Positions 35,875 to 42,868 of a stretch of DNA of 64,000 nt are shown here, in pieces. The notes beneath the pieces were generated by a model. It searched no databases. It was not told the origin of the DNA and saw only the letters and a program-made list of their open reading frames with translations. How positions within the stretch are numbered: the stretch's first letter is position 1; each line of letters opens with the position of its first letter. Origin of the DNA: Roseinatronobacter sp052379845 (GTDB lineage Bacteria > Pseudomonadota > Alphaproteobacteria > Rhodobacterales > Rhodobacteraceae); NCBI GenBank assembly GCA_052379845.1, contig JBQTCF010000010.1; one strand, 5' to 3'. The translations under genes and the position numbers were made by a program.

Positions 35875-36656
35875 GCTATCTCCTTCAGGAAGGCTGTGAT
35901 CAATGCGGCCACCTGCGCGGGCGATTCCACACAGGGCAGGTGCCCTGCCCCGTCAATCAGGTGGAAGGGCGCGTCCATCAGCGCGGCGGTGGCATGAACC
36001 AGGTCCGGCGGGGTTGCGCCGTCCTGGCTGCCAGCCATGGCCAGGGCGGGCAGGTCCAGCGCGCGGGTAGTTTCGGTCAGGTCCGCCCCTGCGATGGCCG
36101 CGCAACACCCCGCGTATCCCGCTTGCGTGGTTCGGCACAGCATATTGCGCCACAGCGCCAGTTCTGCGGGTTTGTCGCGGTGAAAGGCGGGCGCGAACCA
36201 GCGCGCCATGACCCCGTCAGCAAGGGGCGCAATGCCGTTTTCCTGCACGGCCTGAATGCGGTCTTGCCACATTTGCGCGGGGCCAATCCGCGCGGCAGTG
36301 TCCATCAGCACAATCGCGCGCACCAGATCAGGGCGCGCATGGGCCAGCCCCTGCGCAATCATCCCGCCAATGGACAGGCCGATGACAACCGCGTTGGCAA
36401 CGCCCAACTGATCCAGAATTGCGGCGGCATCGGCCACCAGATCCTCCATGGCATAGGGGGCGGGCGGCGCGTCTGACAAGCCATGCCCGCGCTTGTCATA
36501 GCGGATCAGGCGCAGCCCGTCAGGCAACAGCGGCACGACAGCATCCCACACCCGTAAATCCGTGCCCAATGAATTGGCAAACACCACGGGCAAAGCATCG
36601 CGGGGACCATCATCATGGACATGCAGGGTGATGTTATTGTGAGTAACCGTTTTCAT
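35871..36656 (-). CDS. pcaD: 3-oxoadipate enol-lactonase
   Basis: An alpha/beta hydrolase of 261 residues that hydrolyses beta-ketoadipate enol-lactone to beta-ketoadipate. The nucleophile is Ser95 in GLSIGGM, the acid lies in AGSQDGATPP, and the His is in GAGHLPCVE. It is the first gene of the operon. A PcaQ-type inverted repeat lies 56 bases upstream of its start. Expression is therefore probably induced by a pathway intermediate through a LysR-type regulator located elsewhere. Confidence 0.93.
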   Translation of the reverse strand: MKTVTHNNITLHVHDDGPRDALPVVFANSLGTDLRVWDAVVPLLPDGLRLIRYDKRGHGLSDAPPAPYAMEDLVADAAAILDQLGVANAVVIGLSIGGMIAQGLAHARPDLVRAIVLMDTAARIGPAQMWQDRIQAVQENGIAPLADGVMARWFAPAFHRDKPAELALWRNMLCRTTQAGYAGCCAAIAGADLTETTRALDLPALAMAGSQDGATPPDLVHATAALMDAPFHLIDGAGHLPCVESPAQVAALITAFLKEIA

Positions 36657-36711
36657 GCGCTCATTTTACACATCTGCGCGTCGGATAAAATTATAATTTT
36701 TGGCATAATTC

Positions 36712-36727
36712 ATAACCCTTGGGTTAT
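36712..36727. promoter_or_regulatory. PcaQ-like operator upstream of pcaD
   Basis: ATAACCC-TT-GGGTTAT is a perfect seven-pair inverted repeat. It contains ATAACC-N4-GGTTA, closely matching the ATAACC-N4-GGTTAA site reported for PcaQ in rhizobia. It is 56 bases before the pcaD start. An AT-only palindrome AAAATTATAATTTT (36687-36700) lies between and may include the promoter. No pcaQ gene is present next to the operon. Confidence 0.6.
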
Positions 36728-36783
36728 TTATGTATCAAACCAAGACCAACATGCCGAGCCGCTACTTGAAGATTTTTATTGCG

Positions 36784-36796
36784 AATGATTATCATT
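36784..36796. promoter_or_regulatory. Fur-family (Fur/Mur/Zur) box upstream of the Mn/Fe transporter
   Basis: AATGAT-T-ATCATT is a perfect inverted repeat, close to the core of Fur-family boxes, 42 bases before the first gene of the transporter operon. The regulator is inferred: Mur, the manganese-sensing Fur homologue of alphaproteobacteria, would fit the transporter type. Confidence 0.5.
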
Positions 36797-36838
36797 TACA
36801 TATACTGCAGGCATACCGAAACCAATCAGGATTACCAC

Positions 36839-37819
36839 ATGCACCGCCCCGTTGCTTTTGCCACCACCCTTGCACTGGCCTTGGGCCTTGGGCCGCGCGC
36901 AATGGCAGAAGATGCCCCCTTGAACGTTCTGGCCACCATTGGAATGATCGCTGATGTGGCGCAAAATGTTGCAGGCCCTTGCGCCACAGTGTCCACGCTG
37001 ATCGGTGCAGGCACCGACCCGCATGATTATTCAGCCACCCCGCGCGATGTGCAGGCGCTGGCAAGCGCGGAACTTATCTTCTATGTGGATGCCGCGCTGG
37101 AAGAACGGCTTGCAGGCGTGCTGCAGAATTTCGCGGACCGCACGCCCACCATCGGGCTGGTCGCAGCCACATTCGACAGCGCCGACCTTCTGGCGGACCC
37201 CGACGCGCCCGGAACGCTGGACCCCCATCTATGGATGGATGTCAGCCGCTGGATGAAGATTGCCCCGGTTATCGCAGATGAAATCACCCGTTTGCGGCCC
37301 GCCTGCCAACAGGGCATTCAGGACAATCTTGCGCAATATACAGCCCAGCTGGACGCCTTGCATGACTGGGTTGAAGAAACCATTGCGACCATACCAGTGC
37401 AACAGCGCATGCTGGTCACGGCACATGACGCCTTCGCCTATTATTCCAATGCTTACGGGATTGAAGCATCAGAAGCCATCGAAGGGCTAAGCACCACATC
37501 CGAGGCCAGCATAGGCGACATTCGGAATGTCGCGGCATTTGTGGTGGAAAACAGCGTGCCTGCGGTGTTTGTGGAAACCACGCTGAACCCGCGCACCATT
37601 GACGCCCTGATTGCAGAGGCGCAGTCGCTGGGCCATGATGTCACCCTTGGGGGGGCGCTGTATTCCGACGCGATGGGCGACGTCGGCACAGCCGAAGGCA
37701 CTTATATCGGGATGATCCGACACAACACGGCCACCATCGCGCACGCCCTTGGCGGCACAGTGCCCCCGCTGCCGGACCTGTTGCGCGATTGGGCCGAAAC
37801 ATGGGATATGGCACAGTGA
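36839..37819 (+). CDS. Metal ABC transporter substrate-binding protein (TroA/SitA-like)
   Basis: A periplasmic cluster A-I binding protein of 326 residues. The signal peptide (about 1-23, ending RAMAED) precedes the metal ligands His62 in GTDPHDYSATP, His130 in DPHLWMD and His196 in AHDAFAYY; an Asp late in the protein completes the set. There is no His-rich loop of the kind found in zinc-specific ZnuA, which favours manganese or ferrous iron. The start at 36839 gives a clean signal peptide. It heads a four-gene transporter operon behind a Fur-like box. Confidence 0.88.
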   Translation: MHRPVAFATTLALALGLGPRAMAEDAPLNVLATIGMIADVAQNVAGPCATVSTLIGAGTDPHDYSATPRDVQALASAELIFYVDAALEERLAGVLQNFADRTPTIGLVAATFDSADLLADPDAPGTLDPHLWMDVSRWMKIAPVIADEITRLRPACQQGIQDNLAQYTAQLDALHDWVEETIATIPVQQRMLVTAHDAFAYYSNAYGIEASEAIEGLSTTSEASIGDIRNVAAFVVENSVPAVFVETTLNPRTIDALIAEAQSLGHDVTLGGALYSDAMGDVGTAEGTYIGMIRHNTATIAHALGGTVPPLPDLLRDWAETWDMAQ

Positions 37820-37892
37820 TGTGCCTGTGCTATGTGCAATGGCGTTGCAGGCCACACCGGGCTGCAACACGCCGCCTTAGGAAAGACACGCA

Positions 37893-38660
37893 ATGCGCGA
37901 CGACAGCCTGCACGAACCCCAATTTGCCCTGCATGTCGAGGATCTGACTGTCAGCTACGGGGCAAACCCGGCACTGTGGGATATTGATCTTGATATTCCG
38001 CCGGGGGTGATGGCAGCCATCGTCGGGCCGAACGGGTCGGGCAAATCCACATTGCTGAAAACCGCGCTGGGGCTGGTGCGGCCTGTGGCGGGGCATGTGC
38101 GGTTTCTGGGCCGCCCGGTTGACCAGATGCGCGGCAAAATCGGCTATGTCCCTCAACGCCACAGCGTTGACTGGGATTTTCCGACAACCGCGCGCGATGT
38201 CGTGGAAATGGGGCTATACCGCAAGATTGGCTGGTTCCGCCGCCCCAAGGCCGCCGACCGCGCCCGCGCCATAGATGCATTGCGCGAATTGGGCATGCAG
38301 GATTACGCCGACCGCCAGATCAGCCAGCTTTCGGGCGGTCAACAACAGCGCGTGTTCATCGCCCGCGCGCTGGTGCAGGATGCCCCGATCCTGATCCTTG
38401 ATGAACCCATGGCAGGCGTCGACGCCGCAACCGAGGCCGTGATCATCGACCTGCTGCACCGTCTGCGCGCCCAAGGGCGCACCATCATCGTGGTCCATCA
38501 TGACCTGACCACCGTGCAAAGCTATTTTGACTGGCTGGTTATGATGCATGTGCGCATCATTGCCCAAGGGCCTGTGGCAGAAACCTATACCCCCGAAAAC
38601 CTGCGCGCCACCTATGGCCGGCAACTTGCCATGATTGCACAGACAGGGGCACAGGAATGA
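37893..38660 (+). CDS. Metal ABC transporter ATP-binding protein (TroB/SitB-like)
   Basis: A 255-residue ATPase powering Mn/Fe uptake. Walker A is GPNGSGKST at 45-53, signature QLSGGQQQRVFIARAL, Walker B LILDEPMAGVD and switch VVHHDLTTV. VPQRHSVDWDFPTTARDVVEMG is typical of the TroB/MntB group. It overlaps the first permease gene by four bases. Confidence 0.92.
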   Translation: MRDDSLHEPQFALHVEDLTVSYGANPALWDIDLDIPPGVMAAIVGPNGSGKSTLLKTALGLVRPVAGHVRFLGRPVDQMRGKIGYVPQRHSVDWDFPTTARDVVEMGLYRKIGWFRRPKAADRARAIDALRELGMQDYADRQISQLSGGQQQRVFIARALVQDAPILILDEPMAGVDAATEAVIIDLLHRLRAQGRTIIVVHHDLTTVQSYFDWLVMMHVRIIAQGPVAETYTPENLRATYGRQLAMIAQTGAQE

Positions 38661-39802
38661 GCGCGCTTCTGGCAAGCAGCATCGTGCAGACCGTGCTTGT
38701 GGGCGCAGCGCTTCTGGGGGCCATCAGTGGCATGCTGGGTGCGTTTGCCGTGTTGCGCCAGCAAAGCCTGTTGGGCGATGCACTAAGCCATGCCGCCCTG
38801 CCCGGTGTCTGCCTTGGGTTCCTTGTGGCGGGCGGGCGCGATCTGGGCAGCATACTGGCAGGCGCGTTTTTCACGGGCGCGCTGGCGGCCCTGGCCCTGC
38901 AAGTGATCGTGCGCCGCACCACGCTGAAAACCGATGCGGCGTTGGGCATTGTGCTAAGCGTCTTTTTCGCGGTGGGCGTTGTGGCGCTGACCTATATTCA
39001 GGGGCAAGGCGGGGCGGCATCATCGGGGTTGATGACCTTCCTGTTCGGGCAGGCCGCCGCCATCCTGCGCAGCGATCTGTGGATCATGGGCGCAGGCGGT
39101 TTGGCCGCGCTGGCGCTGGTGCTGGCCTTGTGGAAGGAATTCAAGCTGGTCAGTTTCGATGCGAATTTTGCCCGTGCCCAAGGGCTGCCCGTGGCATGGA
39201 TCGAAGGGGCGCTGACGGTCATGGTGGCCTTTGCAATTGTCATCGGGCTGCAATTGGTGGGCGTGGTGCTGATGGTCGCGTTGCTGATTGCCCCTGCCGC
39301 AGCGGCACGGCAATGGACCAACGCGCTTGGCCCCATGGTGGTTCTGTCGGCCACGCTGGGGGCGCTGTCGGGCGCATTGGGCGCGCTGATCAGTGCATCG
39401 GCGCGCGGGCTGGCAACGGGGCCGGTTGTCGTGCTGATTGCCACGGCTTTTGTGCTGTTTTCCATGCTGGCGGCCCCACGGCGGGGCTTGGTCTGGCAGG
39501 CGCTGGCCGCACGCGCCATGCGCGCGCGCATCAGCGAAGGGCGCGTACTGACCGCCCTGCAAGGGTTGGCCCACGCCCATGGCGACGCTGCCTACAAGGC
39601 AGAACGCGGCATGCTGAACACCGCTTTGGGGGCTGCGCCCCACACCATGCGGATACAGGCACTGGAACGGCGCGGCCTGATCCAGCAAGTGACCCACCCG
39701 CCCGAAACAACCCCGCATTGGGAACTGACAAGGGCCGGCCATGCAGAAGCGCGCGCCCTGTCAGGCCGCGCGGCCGACAAGGACGGGACCTGTCATGATT
39801 GA
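38657..39802 (+). CDS. Metal ABC transporter permease (TroC-like) with C-terminal winged-helix domain
   Basis: A multi-helix permease of the ABC-3 family. About the first 275 residues form the transmembrane part (LGDALSHAALPGVCLGF and QLVGVVLMVALLIAPAAAA are typical). The remaining roughly 100 residues form a soluble region (ALQGLAHAHGDAAYKAERGM, then MRIQALERRGLIQQVTHPPE and WELTRAGHAEA) that looks like a DtxR-type winged helix. The start overlaps the ATPase gene (ATGA) and the end overlaps the second permease by eight bases. Confidence 0.88.
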   Translation: MSALLASSIVQTVLVGAALLGAISGMLGAFAVLRQQSLLGDALSHAALPGVCLGFLVAGGRDLGSILAGAFFTGALAALALQVIVRRTTLKTDAALGIVLSVFFAVGVVALTYIQGQGGAASSGLMTFLFGQAAAILRSDLWIMGAGGLAALALVLALWKEFKLVSFDANFARAQGLPVAWIEGALTVMVAFAIVIGLQLVGVVLMVALLIAPAAAARQWTNALGPMVVLSATLGALSGALGALISASARGLATGPVVVLIATAFVLFSMLAAPRRGLVWQALAARAMRARISEGRVLTALQGLAHAHGDAAYKAERGMLNTALGAAPHTMRIQALERRGLIQQVTHPPETTPHWELTRAGHAEARALSGRAADKDGTCHD

Positions 39803-40943
39803 CGCCTATTTCGCGTCCATCCCCGCCATGATTCTGACAACCGGCATTCTGGTGGGGGCGTCCGGCGCACTGCTGGGCAGTTTCCTTGTGCTACGCGGCA
39901 ATTCCATGCTGACCGACGCCATAAGCCATTCCATTGTTTTGGGAATTATCCTTGTGTGGCTGCTGACAGGCCATTTGACCGGCCCTTTGCAAATCCTTGG
40001 CGCTGCGGTCACGGGACTGGTGACTGTGGCCCTGTCAGAAGCGCTGGCACGGTCGGGGCTGGTCAGAATGGATGCCGCCATCGGGCTGATCTTTCCCGCA
40101 TTGTTTGCCACAGGCGTGATCTTGATTTCCCTGAATGCGCGCAATGTTCATATTGATGTGGACACAGTGCTTCTGGGGGAAATCGGCTTTGTCTGGTTGC
40201 ACACACTGTCAGTGGGGGGGCTGCAGGTTCCCGTCGCTGTGGCAACACTGGGGGCGGTTTTTGCGGTCAATCTGGCCTTCGTGCTGGCGTTCTGGAAGGA
40301 ACTGAAACTGACCACATTCGATGCCGGACTGGCCGCCGCGCTGGGGCTGTTTCCGGGGGTGCTGCATTATGCGATTCTGACCCTGACCAGTGTTACCGCT
40401 GTGGCCGCGTTTGATGCGGTGGGCGCGGTGTTGTTCATCGCCTTTGTGATTGTGCCCCCGGCTACTGCCTATCTGCTGACGCGTCGGTTATGGCTTATGG
40501 TCGTGCTGGCAGTCGCGTTTTCAGTGCTGTCATGCGTGTCAGGGTATGGTCTGGCCGTGGCGTGGAATGTGTCCATCGGGGGCATGATGGCCGCGATGAC
40601 CGGGCTTTGGTTTGTGCTGGCGTTGCTGCTGGCGCCGGGCCGTGGGGTGGTGTCACAGGCGCTGCACCGGTCGTCAGAACGGCTGGACCATGATTGCCGC
40701 ACGCTGGTGGCCCATCTGTACACCCACCAGAACAGCCCCGACATGCCCGAAGAAAACACCCGCCGGGCCTTGACCGAGAATTTGCGCTGGCCCGAAAGCC
40801 GCGCCCGCGCTGCAATTCTGCGCGCGCTGGACCGCGACCTGATTGAACGGCGTGACGGGTTGCTGGCGTTGCGCCCCAAAGGGCAGGCCGTGGCAGAAAG
40901 TATATTCGCGCGCCATGACCGGCCACAGTTGAGGCTTGACTAA
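39795..40943 (+). CDS. Metal ABC transporter permease (TroD-like) with C-terminal winged-helix domain
   Basis: The second permease subunit, 382 residues. Its membrane part has MLTDAISHSIVLGIILVWLL and AVGAVLFIAFVIVPPATAYLLTRRL. As in its partner, a cytosolic tail of about 90 residues follows (LYTHQNSPDMPEENTRRAL, RWPESRARAAILRALDRDLI, LRPKGQAVAESIFARHDR) resembling a winged helix. The ATG at 39795 overlaps the end of the preceding gene. It closes the troABCD-like operon. The ORF before hemP follows about 100 bases later in the same direction. Confidence 0.88.
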   Translation: MIDAYFASIPAMILTTGILVGASGALLGSFLVLRGNSMLTDAISHSIVLGIILVWLLTGHLTGPLQILGAAVTGLVTVALSEALARSGLVRMDAAIGLIFPALFATGVILISLNARNVHIDVDTVLLGEIGFVWLHTLSVGGLQVPVAVATLGAVFAVNLAFVLAFWKELKLTTFDAGLAAALGLFPGVLHYAILTLTSVTAVAAFDAVGAVLFIAFVIVPPATAYLLTRRLWLMVVLAVAFSVLSCVSGYGLAVAWNVSIGGMMAAMTGLWFVLALLLAPGRGVVSQALHRSSERLDHDCRTLVAHLYTHQNSPDMPEENTRRALTENLRWPESRARAAILRALDRDLIERRDGLLALRPKGQAVAESIFARHDRPQLRLD

Positions 40944-41049
40944 TCCGACCTTTTTGATAAGTCTTTATGTGACGCCAAGCCAGCCAGCAGGTCAGCCCGG
41001 TATAAAGCAAATTTCGGCACACCCTGCCGACCTGTTTCGGGCGCTAGAT

Positions 41050-41244
41050 ATGACCATTGCCGCATCACAGATGTCCAAGGACACGCTGCAGCAGATTGCA
41101 GGCAATCGCGCCAGTTGCGCTGCGCGGTGCCGCGATGATGTGCTGAACCTGTTTTGTGACGCACCCTGCACCTGTCTGGCCGAACATGCCCCGCTGACGG
41201 ACTGGCTGCTGTTCCAAAGCGCAGCTTGCACGCAAACCCAATGA
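41050..41244 (+). CDS. Small Cys-rich protein of unknown function, overlapping hemP
   Basis: A short open frame whose stop codon overlaps the hemP start (ATGA), a sign of translational coupling. From the ATG at 41050 it encodes 64 residues with seven cysteines, several clustered (CAARC, FCDAPCTC). The frame stays open upstream to 40936, and neither start has a clear ribosome site, so the N-terminus is uncertain. I recognise no family. The codon pattern and coupling suggest a real gene; the cysteines suggest metal or haem binding, which is only conjecture. Confidence 0.5.
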   Translation: MTIAASQMSKDTLQQIAGNRASCAARCRDDVLNLFCDAPCTCLAEHAPLTDWLLFQSAACTQTQ

Positions 41245-41438
41245 CAGACAGGACCATGCCCGACGCCCTGCATATTTGCCGCGCCCCGGATGCGGGCACT
41301 AGCGCAACCGATACAGACCTGCCATGCCATGATGCCGCCGCCCTGACAAATGGGGGCACCACAGCGCATATCGCCCTTGATGGACAAATCTATACCCTGC
41401 GTATCACGCGCACCCGAAAGCTTATTCTAACCAAGTAA
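41241..41438 (+). CDS. hemP: Hemin uptake protein HemP
   Basis: A 65-residue protein whose C-terminal half (IALDGQIYTLRITRTRKLILTK) is the conserved HemP/HmuP domain. The N-terminal half is variable and unconserved. The start at 41241 overlaps the upstream ORF; a later ATG at 41256 is also possible. HmuP in rhizobia is required for expression of a haem receptor, so it is a regulatory small protein rather than a transporter. No haem receptor gene is in the window. Confidence 0.88.
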   Translation: MTDRTMPDALHICRAPDAGTSATDTDLPCHDAAALTNGGTTAHIALDGQIYTLRITRTRKLILTK

Positions 41439-41484
41439 CCCCAGCCAGTTGCCCCTATACAGGGCACCAGTCAGGACCCCGAAC

Positions 41485-41724
41485 ATGAGCAAGATTCCAT
41501 CCCCGTGTATTGGCGTATGCAAATTCAAACGCGAAGGTCATTGCATCGGGTGTTCGATGACCAAGACACAGAAATCCATGTTCAAGAAGCTGAAAAAGGA
41601 AACGCACCAGATGGCCTTTGTGGACCTTCTGATGCATCAACAAAACGATCTTGGCAAATACCGCCATTGGCCCGACGCCTACCGCAAACGCTGCGCGAAG
41701 AAGGGCGTCAAACCCCCGCTATAG
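41485..41724 (+). CDS. DUF1289 family protein
   Basis: A 79-residue basic protein with the four-cysteine DUF1289 motif: Cys8, Cys12, Cys20, Cys23 in PSPCIGVCKF and HCIGC. The family probably binds a metal or iron-sulphur centre; its function is unknown. The start at 41485 has AGGA upstream. It follows hemP by 46 bases in the same direction, converges on dps with only six bases between the stops, and shares its family with a second member at 49037-49270. Confidence 0.85.
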   Translation: MSKIPSPCIGVCKFKREGHCIGCSMTKTQKSMFKKLKKETHQMAFVDLLMHQQNDLGKYRHWPDAYRKRCAKKGVKPPL

Positions 41725-41730
41725 CAGCCT

Positions 41731-42201
41731 TCAGCCCAGATGGGCGCGCAGAAGCCATGCGAATTTTTCATGCACCTGCCCGCGCCCGATGGCCAGATCC
41801 TGCGTTATCAGGTCACCATGTTCTTCGGCAATCGCAGCGGCCCCTGCAAGGGTGGCGGCCAGTGTGTCCTGTGCCTTGGCCATTGTGTCGATCATCGCCT
41901 CGGCTGGCGCATGGCCGTCATGTTCGGCCACTTTGGACCGCTTCAGCATGATGGCAAGCTGCCCTTCGGCATGGCCACCAAGGGCTTTTACGCGTTCGGC
42001 CAGATCATCCTGCGCGGTGAAATGGTCCTCATAGATTTTCTGGAACATGTCATGCAGCGGACCAAAGGCCATGCCGGTCACATTCCAGTGGAAATTCTGC
42101 GCAAGCATGGTTGTTACGGCGGTTTCGGCCACGCATTGGTTCAATGCCTCGCAAATGGCTTCTTGTGCAGTTGGGGTCAATTGCTGTGCTGTCTGGGTCA
42201 T
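41731..42201 (-). CDS. dps: Dps family ferritin-like DNA-protection protein
   Basis: A 156-residue protein of the dodecameric Dps family that oxidises and stores iron and shields DNA under starvation or peroxide. The ferroxidase region NFHWNVTGMAFGPLHDMFQKIYEDHF starts near residue 36 (His38, His50). LAERVKALGGHAEG follows as in other Dps proteins. The start at 42201 has a perfect AGGAGG. An Irr-like box about 120 bases upstream suggests iron control. Confidence 0.92.
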   Translation of the reverse strand: MTQTAQQLTPTAQEAICEALNQCVAETAVTTMLAQNFHWNVTGMAFGPLHDMFQKIYEDHFTAQDDLAERVKALGGHAEGQLAIMLKRSKVAEHDGHAPAEAMIDTMAKAQDTLAATLAGAAAIAEEHGDLITQDLAIGRGQVHEKFAWLLRAHLG

Positions 42202-42320
42202 AAGGAACCCTCCTGTCATTTTACAAATCATGGATTATGCAACACGGGACTGGCTTGCGACCCTGCTGGCTACCCGCTTGATCTGAAGATAAGCGAGGCA
42301 TTGGCAGGTTTCAAGACTTT

Positions 42321-42335
42321 TTAGAAAGATTCTAA
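42321..42335. promoter_or_regulatory. Irr/ICE-type box upstream of dps
   Basis: TTAGAA-AGA-TTCTAA is a perfect six-pair inverted repeat with three-base spacer. It matches the iron control element pattern (TTAGAA-N3-TTCTAA) bound by Irr in alphaproteobacteria. It lies in the gap between a small gene's stop (42347) and the dps start (42201). Irr would repress iron-storage genes when iron is low; binding is inferred. Confidence 0.55.
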
Positions 42336-42346
42336 GACTTAGAGGT

Positions 42347-42778
42347 TTAATCGGGTTTGGGCCCGGCCAAGCGCTGCATCATCTGGGCGGCCAGCCACCC
42401 GACATGACGGCGCAGGTGCAAAGGCAGCCGTGCACGCAGCAAAAACGCCGTGCTGGCGCGGTCATCACGGGAAATGGCATCCATCAGCGCCAGAAGCCAG
42501 CTTTCATCGAAGGACCGTTCCGGTGCGCCAACGCGGTGGATAACCGGCCCATGCGACAGGCCCTGCACCAGAACCCGCAACAAGGCGTCTGCATAGGGTT
42601 GCGCGCCTTCATGCGGGGCGTTTTGCAACAGCGCGCAGGCTTCAAAGGGTTCAAGGCGCGCTTTCGCACGGCATTGGCGCATCAACACGCGCAGCAGCGT
42701 CAATGCCGCATGGTGTTTTTCGTGCTGCACGCCATGGTCTGGTGCAGGCTGTGCCGGTATGTGCTTTTGCAAACCCAT
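42347..42778 (-). CDS. Hypothetical protein
   Basis: A 143-residue helical, cytoplasmic-looking protein with no motif I recognise. Segments such as HAALTLLRVLMRQCRAKARLEPFEACALL and DDRASTAFLLRARLPLHLRRHVGWLAAQMMQRL give it a basic, amphipathic character. The ATG at 42778 follows AAGGGGGG at good spacing, which supports expression. It sits between dxs and dps on the same strand. No function is offered. Confidence 0.55.
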   Translation of the reverse strand: MGLQKHIPAQPAPDHGVQHEKHHAALTLLRVLMRQCRAKARLEPFEACALLQNAPHEGAQPYADALLRVLVQGLSHGPVIHRVGAPERSFDESWLLALMDAISRDDRASTAFLLRARLPLHLRRHVGWLAAQMMQRLAGPKPD

Positions 42779-42868
42779 CAATGCCCCCCTTCATTCCCGA
42801 CTGATATAGTATGGAATGCCCCGCCTGACCAGAGGGGTCGCGCATCACCCATTCAGAAAACAGCACCT

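Noticed and set aside
36839..40943. Zinc-specific ZnuABC transporter
   Set aside because: The binding protein lacks the His-rich loop and there are two permease genes, which fits the Mn/Fe TroABCD/SitABCD type better.
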